From IMG/VR virus record IMGVR_UViG_3300032304_000700, positions 1-64,000 of that record: a stretch of DNA of 64,000 nt; one strand, written 5' to 3'. Under the pieces are notes generated by a model. That model was not told where the DNA came from and did no database searches. It saw only the letters and a list, made by a program, of their open reading frames with translations. This document shows, one piece after another, positions 1 through 8,813 of this stretch (position 1 is the stretch's first letter; every line of letters begins with the position of its first letter). Made by a program: the position numbers and the translations under genes. The DNA comes from a virus.

Positions 1-812
1 CTCCTTTTGCTCCCTGGTCTCCTTTATCTCCTTTTGCTCCCTGGTCTCCTTTATCTCCTTTTGTTCCCTGATTTCCCTGGTCTCCTTTATCTCCTTTATC
101 TCCTTTTGTTCCCTGATTTCCCTGGTCTCCTTTGTCACCTTTATTACCCTGGTCTCCCTTTGCTCCTTGTGCACCTTGTGAACCAGTTGCACCTTGTGAA
201 CCATTTGTACCTGCGGTACCTTGAACACCTTGTGCACCATTTGTACCTGCAGTACCTTGTGCACCTTGATTTCCTTGTGGGCCTTGTATACCTTGATTAC
301 CCTGAGTACCTTGGGGCCCGGTCAATCCTTGTAAACCATTGGCACCTTGTGAACCTTGCTGACCTTGTGCACCTTGTGCACCGGTATTTCCAGTTAAACC
401 TTGATTTCCCTGATGACCTTGTGCACCCTGTGCTCCTTGGTCACCATTTATACCATTTGTACCATTGACACCTTGTACACCCTGAAATCCCTGATGTCCT
501 TGTGCACCTACGGAACCTTGTGCACCATTTGCACCTTGTACACCTTGCACACCCTGAAATCCCTGATGTCCTTGTGCTCCAGTAGAACCCTGGTCACCAG
601 TCAAACCTTGTACACCTTGCGTACCTTGAAAACCTTGATGCCCTTGTGCACCTACGGAACCTTGTGCACCATTTGCACCTTGTACACCTTGAGTACCTAC
701 ACTACCTTGAGCACCGGTTGTTCCTTGTGCACCATCTGCACCTTGTGTACCAGCTAAACCTTGTGCACCCTGTACACCCTGTGTACCTTGAAAACCTTGT
801 TGGCCTGTAATA
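1..812 (-). repeat. Gly-X-Y coding repeat block 1
   Basis: Tandem 9-bp triplet codes for collagen-like repeats. At 1-160 the DNA itself is a near-perfect tandem repeat of a 27-bp unit encoding GDKGDQGAK, variants of which continue leftwards off the window. Such DNA is prone to length change by slippage or recombination. Confidence 0.85.
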
Positions 813-1924
813 CCTTTAACATTGATAGACCATGATGTTATACCGGTTCCACTACCAGTTGATGATGTTATATTTACTACAAGTGTTCCATTTCCACTAT
901 TATAAGATGTAACTTTTCCTTCTAAGTAATTATTAATATCATTCGAAATTAAAATATCTTGTGCAGGAGACCAATTTAATCCGGTTCCTATTGTAAATGT
1001 TTTTGAACCAGTAGATATATCATTTGATGTTGTAGATGTTGAACTAAATCTATCACTAACACCTTGATTTCCCTGCGTACCTTGAAATCCTTGTGCACCT
1101 TGTGAACCCTGGTCACCTTGTACACCTTGAAAACCCTGGTCACCCTGATAACCCTGTGTACCTTGTGAACCTTGCACACCCACAGAACCTTGTACACCTT
1201 GAAAACCTTGATGTCCCTGGTCTCCTTGTGCACCTATCGAACCTTGCACACCTTGTGAGCCTTGTACACCTTGGAAACCCTGATGCCCCTGGTCACCTTG
1301 TGCACCTACGGAACCTTGCACACCTTGTGAACCTTGTACACCTTGAAAACCTTGATGGCCTTGGTCACCTTGAGCTCCGGTTGAACCTTGTACACCTGTA
1401 AAACCTTGATGACCTTGAAATCCCTGGTCACCAGTATCTCCTTTTACTCCTTGAGTACCTTGTGGACCAGTTGTACCTTGTGGTCCAGTTGCACCTTGTG
1501 TACCACCCAATGAAACGGATGTTCTATATTTTAACAAACCATTACCATCTCTTACTAATATATCTGTTTCTCCGGAATTACTTAAAGCAATTTCAGGAGC
1601 ATTGATTGAACCTTTTATTCTTACACTACCTGTGAATTCATGTATATCGTCAACAGTATTACCAAATTTAGTAGAACCAGAATTAAACACCGAAGATGCA
1701 CTAACATAAGTTACATGAAATTCATTTGCAGTTATGTTTCCAGTAACAACAAGTGAACCTGTAATAAATTGACTTTGTTTAAAATGGTTTGAACCAGAAA
1801 CACTTGCTATTGGTAATTCTAATGTACCATTACCTACAACCAATGTTTGTTTATCAGTATTGAATTCTAACTGACCTTGTGTAGTTACTGGTGTTGTTGT
1901 ACTATTTAATATTAATGTTGCCAT
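1..1924 (-). CDS. Collagen-like tail fibre / adhesin (C-terminus off the left edge)
   Basis: The frame opens at an ATG at 1924 (MATLILNSTTTPVTTQGQLE) and stays open to base 1, giving about 641 residues with no stop, so the gene is partial. Residues 1-140 are a beta-rich head containing the FGNTVDDIHEFTGSV module that recurs in neighbouring fibres. Residues ~141-287 and ~371-641 are uninterrupted Gly-X-Y triplets, mostly of GxQ type (GFQGVQGSQG), turning to GDKGDQGAK units near the left edge. A globular segment of ~85 residues (GSKTFTIGTGLNWSPAQDIL and following) interrupts the two collagen blocks. A trimeric, triple-helical phage fibre is likely. The receptor-binding tip is probably beyond the window. 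The collagen-like character is certain; the tail-fibre role is inferred from structure and neighbours. Confidence 0.85.
   Translation of the reverse strand, partial: MATLILNSTTTPVTTQGQLEFNTDKQTLVVGNGTLELPIASVSGSNHFKQSQFITGSLVVTGNITANEFHVTYVSASSVFNSGSTKFGNTVDDIHEFTGSVRIKGSINAPEIALSNSGETDILVRDGNGLLKYRTSVSLGGTQGATGPQGTTGPQGTQGVKGDTGDQGFQGHQGFTGVQGSTGAQGDQGHQGFQGVQGSQGVQGSVGAQGDQGHQGFQGVQGSQGVQGSIGAQGDQGHQGFQGVQGSVGVQGSQGTQGYQGDQGFQGVQGDQGSQGAQGFQGTQGNQGVSDRFSSTSTTSNDISTGSKTFTIGTGLNWSPAQDILISNDINNYLEGKVTSYNSGNGTLVVNITSSTGSGTGITSWSINVKGITGQQGFQGTQGVQGAQGLAGTQGADGAQGTTGAQGSVGTQGVQGANGAQGSVGAQGHQGFQGTQGVQGLTGDQGSTGAQGHQGFQGVQGVQGANGAQGSVGAQGHQGFQGVQGVNGTNGINGDQGAQGAQGHQGNQGLTGNTGAQGAQGQQGSQGANGLQGLTGPQGTQGNQGIQGPQGNQGAQGTAGTNGAQGVQGTAGTNGSQGATGSQGAQGAKGDQGNKGDKGDQGNQGTKGDKGDKGDQGNQGTKGDKGDQGAKGDKGDQGAKG
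1063..1500 (-). repeat. Gly-X-Y coding repeat block 2
   Basis: Second collagen-like block of the same fibre gene. It is built largely of a ~10-triplet cassette, GAQGDQGHQGFQGVQGSQG with variants, repeated about four times. The cassette boundaries are in frame. Confidence 0.8.
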
Positions 1925-1942
1925 TTAATTCTTTATGTTTGT

Positions 1943-1951
1943 TATAAATAT
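1943..1951 (-). promoter_or_regulatory. ATATTTATA motif upstream of the collagen-like fibre gene
   Basis: The sense (minus) strand reads ATATTTATA, ending 18 nt before the ATG at 1924. It is one of 14 copies of ATATTTAT found in front of genes in this window and is a candidate phage late-promoter or leader element. Confidence 0.4.
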
Positions 1952-1972
1952 AATAATATCTTTTTTCTTTTA

Positions 1973-3622
1973 TTATCTAATATAGACTTCTACTCTTGCA
2001 CTTCTATTTATACCAGTAGTATCTTGACAACAATTAATTATATCACCTGCGGAATAACTACCAAATTGTGCATCCATACCTATACCACCACCGACATCGT
2101 TTGAACCTGGTGCACCACCTGTCACCAATGTTGCGGGTGATGAATACAATCCTTCACCATTTTCATTCCACCCAAAACCCCATCTACATCTGGTTCTATC
2201 ATTTCCAAAATAATTTCCAGGACCGTCAAAATTAAATCCATAAAATCTAATATCCACCTGACTTGAAAATATTCCACTTGCCCAACCACTAAATGTTTTT
2301 GCATCTCTAATAAAATATCCACCATATCCACTTGTAAATGTTCCTGCATTCGTAAAAAAATCAACTAAATTTGTTCTACTACTAGCTCTACCACTATTAA
2401 AACTTTTTTCTAACCAAGTCCAACAACCCGCTCCAGATATACTACCACCATCGGTTGCAATATCTGGCCATCTTGCCATCAAATCGGAACCTTCAAAGTA
2501 ATTAAATGTATCAAATTTTGCATCTCCATCGTCTAAATTCAAATTAGATTGATTTAATGAATTTCTATTAGTCCAATAACTTGCAGCATAATTGAAAGTA
2601 GTTCCTCTCGTTGCTTTCATTGCCAACATCCATCCACCTCCATCAAATAAGCTATCCATAATACAATATGTTTTAGTTGGCCCTGCTGTTGGTAAATTTA
2701 TATAATATACACCATTTGGTGCATTTGGATACATTGCTTTAATAGTTGCTGCGGAATCCGCGGGATTGAATGCTGAACCCAATGGTGCATCTACTCCATA
2801 TCTCCCCCTTTGTTCATTGAATACATTTCCAATTTCTTCATCTGTTAATGCTCTATTATAAATCATAACTGCACCTAAATACCCAACAAGTAATTCACCA
2901 TCATTACCTTCACCAAATCTTAAAGTTTCAGTATTACTACTTGAATTAACAACTCCTGTTACATATGCACATCTTATTGTATTAATAAAAGTTGCTTTTG
3001 ATGAACCATTGCTTCTAATGACAACTTGTTGCCATTTACTACCTTCTATTGAATTTGTAGGTGTATCCATTGCTGCCAATGAATAGTTTGTTTCATAATG
3101 AATATATTTTAATGCACTTCGTAATGTTGCAGCATATTGTTGTGAGTTTCCTTTGCTTATTAACCCATGCCAAGTCGTTCCACCTAATGATGGATTAACC
3201 CAAATTACTGCAGTATATTGTTGTGTTCCTGAAAAATCCAATGAAGTATGGTGTGCAACATTTGCTCTCGCTGTTCCATCAAAGTATAAAGAACCTCCAC
3301 CGGTAGTATTAAATGTTACGCCGGACCCAGGTAAAGTTAAATTATTTCCATATCCCGATAAGTCCGTCAAAGTACTACCATTACCACTATAACATTGTGG
3401 ATTTCCTGCATCTATATAACACACCAATCCAGATGTGCTATAATTTTCTTTTCTTTTTTGTGCACTAATCCAGTTTGACCCATTATACACTTCAACTTCG
3501 GAACGAGATGAATTATATCTCATCATTCCTGTTGATGGTGATGGTCTTTCTGCACCTGTTCCCGCTGGTAATGCTATATACCCGGTTGAACTTGTTATAG
3601 TTGTATTTTTTAAACTTGCCAT
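1973..3622 (-). CDS. Adhesin with LamG and fibrinogen-like domains
   Basis: 549 aa. Residues 1-50 form the anchor module shared with the next two upstream genes (NTTITSSTGYIALPAGTGAE, then ERPSPSTG and a YNGSNW ending). Residues ~62-275 resemble a LamG/ConA-like jelly roll (LDFSGTQQYTAVIWVNPS, GYLGAVMIYNRALTDEEI). Residues ~285-549 resemble a fibrinogen C-terminal-type domain (NGVYYINLPTAGPTKTYC, DGGGWMLAMK, RWGFGWNENGEG, then GIGMDAQFG and a CCQDTTG cysteine pair). Both domain types commonly bind sugars, so a receptor-binding role is likely. It lies 1 nt downstream of the next adhesin gene, in one operon. The N-terminal module probably attaches it to the virion. Domain calls are by motif only. 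Confidence 0.75.
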   Translation of the reverse strand: MASLKNTTITSSTGYIALPAGTGAERPSPSTGMMRYNSSRSEVEVYNGSNWISAQKRKENYSTSGLVCYIDAGNPQCYSGNGSTLTDLSGYGNNLTLPGSGVTFNTTGGGSLYFDGTARANVAHHTSLDFSGTQQYTAVIWVNPSLGGTTWHGLISKGNSQQYAATLRSALKYIHYETNYSLAAMDTPTNSIEGSKWQQVVIRSNGSSKATFINTIRCAYVTGVVNSSSNTETLRFGEGNDGELLVGYLGAVMIYNRALTDEEIGNVFNEQRGRYGVDAPLGSAFNPADSAATIKAMYPNAPNGVYYINLPTAGPTKTYCIMDSLFDGGGWMLAMKATRGTTFNYAASYWTNRNSLNQSNLNLDDGDAKFDTFNYFEGSDLMARWPDIATDGGSISGAGCWTWLEKSFNSGRASSRTNLVDFFTNAGTFTSGYGGYFIRDAKTFSGWASGIFSSQVDIRFYGFNFDGPGNYFGNDRTRCRWGFGWNENGEGLYSSPATLVTGGAPGSNDVGGGIGMDAQFGSYSAGDIINCCQDTTGINRSARVEVYIR

Positions 3623-3623
3623 A

Positions 3624-4331
3624 CTATTTTATCCATAATTGAACATGTGAAAGATATTCCGCTTCATCCGCTTGTGCTTGGTCTGCACCCAATACATGCC
3701 TTGCGGTAAATGAAGTAGATGTGTGGTCATAATATCCACTATCAAATACATAATATCCATCTTTATTATATGCACCATTTGCCCAAGGCCTATAAGTATA
3801 TGATTTTGGGCCACTCCAAGTTGCACTTGCGCCTGATTGTAAAACCGATGGAGATGGGTCTGTGTTATATGTTTTTGTAAATCTTAAAAATTCGGTTTCG
3901 GTACCAGACGAATTCATTAAATATAAATAGTTTGTTTCAGTATCCAATGAATCAACCATATGCCAAAAAACAACATATCGAACTTGAGTATGAGTTGGTA
4001 TAGAACCTAATGTTAAAGTATATGTTGCAGGGCCTGTTGACCACCCATGTGCTGTAACATGTCCTAAACCACCAAAATTTAACATTGAATATGTTGTTGA
4101 ATTATTCCAATTTCCGGTATATAATGAGGCATCTCTACCTTCATAATAATACATATATCCTTCACTTCTAGCATCAGTATTAAACCAACTTCCTACATAT
4201 ATTTCAGGTTTTCCTGAACTAGTGTTAAATCTTAAATATCCGTTTGAAGCGGATGGTCTTTCTGCAGTAGTTCCTGTTGGTAGTTTTAGATACCCAGTAT
4301 CGTTTATTGTTAAATTTTTAAAAGTTGCCAT
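3624..4331 (-). CDS. Small adhesin with shared anchor module
   Basis: 235 aa. Residues 1-50 (MATFKNLTINDTGYLKLPTG, then TTAERPSASNGYLRFNTSSG) are the same anchor as in the two adjacent genes. The remaining ~180 residues are beta-rich with many aromatic residues and contain RYVVFWHMVDSLDTETNYLY. I do not recognise a named family in that part, though the composition fits a small lectin-like head. The start overlaps the stop of the upstream gene by 1 nt (TAATG), which indicates coupled translation. It is likely an accessory receptor-binding protein of the tail. Confidence 0.6.
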   Translation of the reverse strand: MATFKNLTINDTGYLKLPTGTTAERPSASNGYLRFNTSSGKPEIYVGSWFNTDARSEGYMYYYEGRDASLYTGNWNNSTTYSMLNFGGLGHVTAHGWSTGPATYTLTLGSIPTHTQVRYVVFWHMVDSLDTETNYLYLMNSSGTETEFLRFTKTYNTDPSPSVLQSGASATWSGPKSYTYRPWANGAYNKDGYYVFDSGYYDHTSTSFTARHVLGADQAQADEAEYLSHVQLWIK

Positions 4332-5212
4332 TATAATCCAAATCTATATTTTTGTGCGTTATAATTTTGTAATACATCTGAAGAGGATAATGCAGTATTA
4401 TATATTCTAAATACACCCATAGTTATTGGTGCATAATATCCATCAGCATTTGAAACTATTCTTCCCAATGTAACACCTATACCCGATGTTGATGTATTAT
4501 ATTGTGGAGCGGATGTTTGTGAACGTGTTAGTGTTAACGCTTTTTCTACACCATTTACATAACATTTTGTGGTTGAAGTACTAATTGTTGAACCCGATTT
4601 TACCCATGCAACATGTACATATGTATTCAATGGATAATCCGTTGCACTATCTAATCTAGTAGAATCATACACATCTATATGTATTCTATTTGTAGTTGGA
4701 GTCCAACCGGATATTGCATTTCCTTGTCCTGTACCACCAATTCCCCAAAATGCACCTACATTAAAATCGGTAGTTCTTTTTACAAAAAAATCTACTGTGA
4801 AATTTGGGTCACCATCTAATGTAGTATTTTTTATATTTGATGTCATATATTGAGATGAACCATTAAATGCAATACTCCCATTTCCATCAGTCGAACTATA
4901 AGTTGGTGAATTATAAAATATTCCGTGATGTCCATTTCCACTAATATCATACCACATTTTTCCACCTCTATAACTTGTTGATTTTGCAGCATCCAAATGA
5001 AGTTGTAAACCGGATGTTACAATAGTTCCTTCTGCAACTTTTCCAGTTGTTTGGTCTATCCAATAACTACCATTATAATATTCAATGATACCCAATGTTG
5101 TATTAAATCTAACATATCCCGTTACAGGTGAACCTGGTCTTTGGTCGGTTGTTCCTGATGGTAATCCTATATAACCCGTATCGTTTATGGTGAGATTGAT
5201 AAGATTTGCCAT
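4331..5212 (-). CDS. LamG-domain adhesin
   Basis: 293 aa. Residues 1-55 are the shared anchor (NLTINDTGYIGLPSGTTDQR and following). Residues ~62-290 form a LamG/ConA-like domain: GLQLHLDAAKSTSYRGGKMW opening, DISGNGHHG, GSIAFNGSSQYM, FTVDFFVKRT, YVHVAWVKSGS, CYVNGVEKAL and a final FRIYNTALSSSDVLQNYNAQ helix. These are the usual landmarks of phage and bacterial LamG_3 modules. It starts 1 nt inside the stop of the upstream S74 fibre, so the four genes from 8109 leftwards read as one transcription unit. The likely role is carbohydrate binding on the virion surface. Confidence 0.75.
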   Translation of the reverse strand: MANLINLTINDTGYIGLPSGTTDQRPGSPVTGYVRFNTTLGIIEYYNGSYWIDQTTGKVAEGTIVTSGLQLHLDAAKSTSYRGGKMWYDISGNGHHGIFYNSPTYSSTDGNGSIAFNGSSQYMTSNIKNTTLDGDPNFTVDFFVKRTTDFNVGAFWGIGGTGQGNAISGWTPTTNRIHIDVYDSTRLDSATDYPLNTYVHVAWVKSGSTISTSTTKCYVNGVEKALTLTRSQTSAPQYNTSTSGIGVTLGRIVSNADGYYAPITMGVFRIYNTALSSSDVLQNYNAQKYRFGL

Positions 5213-8109
5213 TATCTATTTGATTTTAAATCTTCAATTTCTTTCTTTAAATCTTTTATTGCTTCAATTAATACACCAACAATTCTACCATATGAAACTG
5301 AGTCTATTTCACCCTCTTCATTTTTCAAAACTACTTCAGGCAAAACTTCATAAATTTCTTCAGCTATTACACCCATTTCTCGTACACCATTATCTTTTTT
5401 ATCATATGTAACACCTCTCATTTGAAGAACTTTATCTAAACCATATTTTATAGTTTCAATATTTTCTTTATATCGTATTGATGAATTTTCAGTAATTGTT
5501 CCTGCAAATGTTGCATTTTGAGCACTACTAATTGTTATAGCAGTTGTTCCATTTGTTGATAAATACATTGGATTTGCACCTTCTGCGTGTAAGGTCATAC
5601 CACCTGCTTGGTTACTATAAACATACATACCAGATTGTCTATATTGTCCGGATGTTGTAAAAGTGCTACCAAACAATGCCATACCGGAACCATTTGCAGT
5701 AGTATCATTTCCTAATTGGTAATTTGAATTATTTGCAGAACTCAATGTTCTAAGATTATGTACTAAAAATCCAGAACCAGTTATTGATTGATTTCCTACG
5801 AATGAATTAGAACCAGTAGTTGCCAATCTTGCAATGTTTGTTGTAGACATTACATCAATTTGAGAACTACCACTTACAACCGTTTCTGCATTTAATCTTG
5901 TCTTAATGGTCGTATTAATAGACGATGTAAATGTTTCCAAATTAGCCGTTTCAACTTCTAATGTAGACAATCTTGTTAATGCAGAAGAACTGAATGAATT
6001 AATGTTACTATTCAATACCGATACATCAACTCCATCAACATTTCCCGAAATTGTAATACTACCTGTAATATTAACATTTGAACCTAATGAAATTGTAGTT
6101 CCATCGTCTGTAATATTTGAATCAACTAAATGTTCTTTACCTGTTCCTTTTGGTAATCTATTATTTGTAAGATAAATTTCGTTTCCTAAATTATCGTATG
6201 TTTCGGGTCCTAATACAAAATGAGATGATGTTACATTTGTACCATTTCCTCTATGTACAAATATGAATTCATCTTGTACCGAATCGTATAACAATGAACC
6301 CGAACCTCCAACTGACCCACTATCTATTATAGTCAAACCTGCAAATCTTACCGATGGGTTTGCTGTATTTAATTGAACAATATTGGTTCCAATTGATACA
6401 GATGATGCTGAAATATATTGAATTGATGAACTACCTTGTACAATTAAGTCATTTGCAACATAAAGTGAACCACTAAATGTTTGTGTACCATAAAAAGTAT
6501 TAGAACCGGTTGTTGCATAACTTCCTGTTTTACTTTCTATACTTGTCAATCTTTGATTTGATGAACCCGTATTAGTTTGGATTGTAGATATTTGTGTTGC
6601 AACCGAAGAACTAAATGTTGTAAGATTTATACCATTAATATTTCCGGTACTTTCCAAAGAACCACTTACTACTATATTATTTCCAAAAACAATAGCATTT
6701 CCTCCTGAGGATGTTACTTTATTTCCATCTTGTATTTGTAAAGTTCCTCTAACATCGATTAATCCAGTTGTTGGGTCAAATAATAAATTACCTCCACCTG
6801 ATGATTTTAGTTCAATATTTCCGTCAGCAGATTGTAAAATAATATTATCACTTCCTGCTTCTAAAATCTTAATTGATTGACCTGCATCAGTTGTAATTTG
6901 TAATTCGTTTCCAGTTGAACTTAAAACTTTTGTTCCATCTATATAAAGTGAACCAGATGAAACATATATATCTCTCCATTGGTACTCCGAACTACCTAAA
7001 TCGTATGTATTATCTATGGCAGGTATAATTGAACCACTTAATGTTTGAGTTCCTCTAAATGTATTAGAACCCGTTGTGGCGTAACTTCCCGTTTTTTCTA
7101 TTAAAGATGTTAATCTTGTTTCTATTGATGCAGTTGAAACTGAAGCAGTGTAAGTATTTAATGAATCTAATATACCAATTACTTGTGATGAACCACTTAC
7201 TATTCCAGAAGGTTTACTTGCAATGTTATCCCAATTTGTTTGTGTTATACTACCACTTAAAACATATCTTGTATCATATGAACTTGTCAATTGAGATGAA
7301 CCACTCACAGTTCCTGCGGGTGGTATCGATTCTATACCATTAGGCCCTACTAACGCGACTTGTTGATTTCCTACAATAAATTTAATACCAGCTTCAGTTG
7401 GAACAATTTGTGAACTACCTGTTACATTTGATATAAATGTTTTAAATCCAATCGGAGTCCCGACTTCACTATCCCATTGAAAATCTATTAAATATTTTCT
7501 AGATTCATTATTAAATTCACTAATTGATGCAGAACTATTTGAATTATAATCCCAACCATCAATTGGCAAATCATCACTAACTACTCCTCTCAACCCACTA
7601 CCATCTCCTGTAAATGAACCAGTAAATGAACCCGATGTTGTACCACCACCCACTTCTTGTCCATTTAATAAAAATGAACCCGTAATATTTACTGAACCTG
7701 TAAAACTATGTATGTCATCCGAAGTATTACCGAATTTAGAACTGCCACTTTCAAAAAGAACAGATGATGATATTACCGAAATGTTAAATTGTCTTGCATT
7801 GATTTGACCTAAAACCGTCAAATCGGATGTAATTCCCAAAGAACCACTTATTACACTTACACCATGATTTACGGTAAGTGTATCGTTTACTCTTAAAGAA
7901 CCGAAAGAACCAGTTCCCTCTAATCTAATAGACCCCGTTACTACGGAATTTGTTGTTAATACACTTTCAACCGATTCAATTGAACCCGATTTTTTAAAGT
8001 AAATCTTACCATCGTAAGTGTTTACCGCTAATTCTCCTAAATTTAATGAACCCGTACCAGGTACCTTTCCCGATAACGCAGAGCGTTTCAGTTGAACAAT
8101 TGATGCCAT
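5212..8109 (-). CDS. Long tail fibre with C-terminal S74 chaperone domain
   Basis: 965 aa. The N-terminus (IVQLKRSALSGKVPGTGSLN, then GELAVNTYDGKIYFKKSGS) is a module shared with the 186-aa gene just upstream. The middle is a beta-strand and short-coil mosaic carrying recurrent VSGSSQ, FGNTSDDIHSFTGSV and GTNIVQLNTANPSVRFAG modules also found in other fibres here. Residues ~875-965 are a peptidase-S74 intramolecular chaperone: NSSIRYKENI gives the Ser-x-x-Arg-x-Lys signature, followed by GVIAEEIYEVLPEVV and a C-terminal coiled coil. In this family the domain trimerises the fibre and cuts itself off at the serine. Fibre identity is clear; the exact position on the tail is unknown. Confidence 0.85.
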   Translation of the reverse strand: MASIVQLKRSALSGKVPGTGSLNLGELAVNTYDGKIYFKKSGSIESVESVLTTNSVVTGSIRLEGTGSFGSLRVNDTLTVNHGVSVISGSLGITSDLTVLGQINARQFNISVISSSVLFESGSSKFGNTSDDIHSFTGSVNITGSFLLNGQEVGGGTTSGSFTGSFTGDGSGLRGVVSDDLPIDGWDYNSNSSASISEFNNESRKYLIDFQWDSEVGTPIGFKTFISNVTGSSQIVPTEAGIKFIVGNQQVALVGPNGIESIPPAGTVSGSSQLTSSYDTRYVLSGSITQTNWDNIASKPSGIVSGSSQVIGILDSLNTYTASVSTASIETRLTSLIEKTGSYATTGSNTFRGTQTLSGSIIPAIDNTYDLGSSEYQWRDIYVSSGSLYIDGTKVLSSTGNELQITTDAGQSIKILEAGSDNIILQSADGNIELKSSGGGNLLFDPTTGLIDVRGTLQIQDGNKVTSSGGNAIVFGNNIVVSGSLESTGNINGINLTTFSSSVATQISTIQTNTGSSNQRLTSIESKTGSYATTGSNTFYGTQTFSGSLYVANDLIVQGSSSIQYISASSVSIGTNIVQLNTANPSVRFAGLTIIDSGSVGGSGSLLYDSVQDEFIFVHRGNGTNVTSSHFVLGPETYDNLGNEIYLTNNRLPKGTGKEHLVDSNITDDGTTISLGSNVNITGSITISGNVDGVDVSVLNSNINSFSSSALTRLSTLEVETANLETFTSSINTTIKTRLNAETVVSGSSQIDVMSTTNIARLATTGSNSFVGNQSITGSGFLVHNLRTLSSANNSNYQLGNDTTANGSGMALFGSTFTTSGQYRQSGMYVYSNQAGGMTLHAEGANPMYLSTNGTTAITISSAQNATFAGTITENSSIRYKENIETIKYGLDKVLQMRGVTYDKKDNGVREMGVIAEEIYEVLPEVVLKNEEGEIDSVSYGRIVGVLIEAIKDLKKEIEDLKSNR

Positions 8110-8140
8110 ATGGCGTATTTTAAGTTATTTAACAACAAAT

Positions 8141-8154
8141 GTAGTATATACTAC
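8141..8154. promoter_or_regulatory. 14-bp perfect palindrome in the S74-fibre leader
   Basis: GTAGTATATACTAC is a perfect palindrome lying between the ATATTTAT motif (8159-8166) and the start at 8109. It could be an operator or a small RNA hairpin. Function is unknown. Confidence 0.3.
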
Positions 8155-8158
8155 GAAC

Positions 8159-8166
8159 ATAAATAT
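8159..8166 (-). promoter_or_regulatory. ATATTTAT motif upstream of the S74 fibre
   Basis: Sense-strand ATATTTAT, 49 nt before the ATG at 8109, just after the terminator of the preceding gene. This is consistent with a new transcription start for the four-gene adhesin unit. Confidence 0.4.
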
Positions 8167-8169
8167 ATT

Positions 8170-8201
8170 ATAAAATAAAAAACCCCTACTATGAGGGGTT
8201 T
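8170..8201 (-). terminator. Intrinsic terminator after the 186-aa fibre gene
   Basis: On the minus strand, AAACCCCT, a 6-nt loop and AGGGGTTT form an 8-bp stem, followed by TTTTATTTTAT. It begins 22 nt after the stop at 8224, in the right orientation to end the upstream transcription unit. Confidence 0.85.
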
Positions 8202-8223
8202 CTATTATAATTTTATTTAATCT

Positions 8224-8784
8224 TTAGAATTGACCTGCATCTGGTCCGAATGATGCTGAAAGTTCTAATTGATATAATCTACCATGAACTGAGCCACTAA
8301 ATGCCAACACATCACCAATTCCGTAAAGAGAACCACTAAATCCTTGTGCAGTTGTGATAGTTGCAATTGTTACATCGTTATATCTAAAGTCAACTGCATT
8401 TTCAGTAGTTGCTACTTTATAAAGAGAACCACTACCTTGAATATATCCGATTGTACCTGCAAATGGGTCAGAGTTGAAATCAAAGTCATCAGGTCTCATT
8501 GATGCGGTTACACCACTAATTCCACTACCATCACCTACTAAGAATGATGCAGATACTACCGATGCACTAACTGCTCCAGAGAGACTAATCGAACCAGTTA
8601 CCTTTGCTCCGGCAACTACGATTTCTACTACCTCATCGGTTGAACCTGACTTGTGTAAAAACGCTTTACCATCATAGGTATTTAATGCTATTTCACCTAC
8701 CTGTAACGATGTGGTTGTAGGTACCGAACCTGCGACACCCGAGCGTTTCAGTAAAATTGATGAAGTTGTGTTATTTGTTGCCAT
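8224..8784 (-). CDS. Short fibre / fibre-base protein
   Basis: 186 aa. The first ~65 residues (SILLKRSGVAGSVPTTTSLQ, then VGEIALNTYDGKAFLHKSGS) match the N-terminal module of the 965-aa fibre downstream. The rest is short and beta-rich (SASFLVGDGSGISGV, RPDDFDFNSDPFAG) and ends DAGQF, an ending close to the GEF ends of two other small fibre genes (13186, 15318). It has no S74 or lectin-like domain. It may be a short fibre, a collar fibre or an assembly partner that shares the anchor. It is followed by a strong terminator, so its dosage may be set apart from the downstream fibre. Confidence 0.6.
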   Translation of the reverse strand: MATNNTTSSILLKRSGVAGSVPTTTSLQVGEIALNTYDGKAFLHKSGSTDEVVEIVVAGAKVTGSISLSGAVSASVVSASFLVGDGSGISGVTASMRPDDFDFNSDPFAGTIGYIQGSGSLYKVATTENAVDFRYNDVTIATITTAQGFSGSLYGIGDVLAFSGSVHGRLYQLELSASFGPDAGQF

Positions 8785-8813
8785 ATATTTTTATTTATCT
8801 TTCTTTTTTATTA

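Noticed and set aside
7-757. Plus-strand frames of 153 and 118 aa rich in Leu/Pro/Thr/Cys
   Set aside because: They are the antisense of the Gly-X-Y collagen-like gene; the repeat DNA keeps several frames free of stops.
1943-1951. T4 late promoter TATAAATA on the plus strand at this and the other motif sites
   Set aside because: In that orientation it would fire away from the genes. The copy before the only plus-strand gene is also in the ATATTTATA sense, so the classical orientation is not supported.
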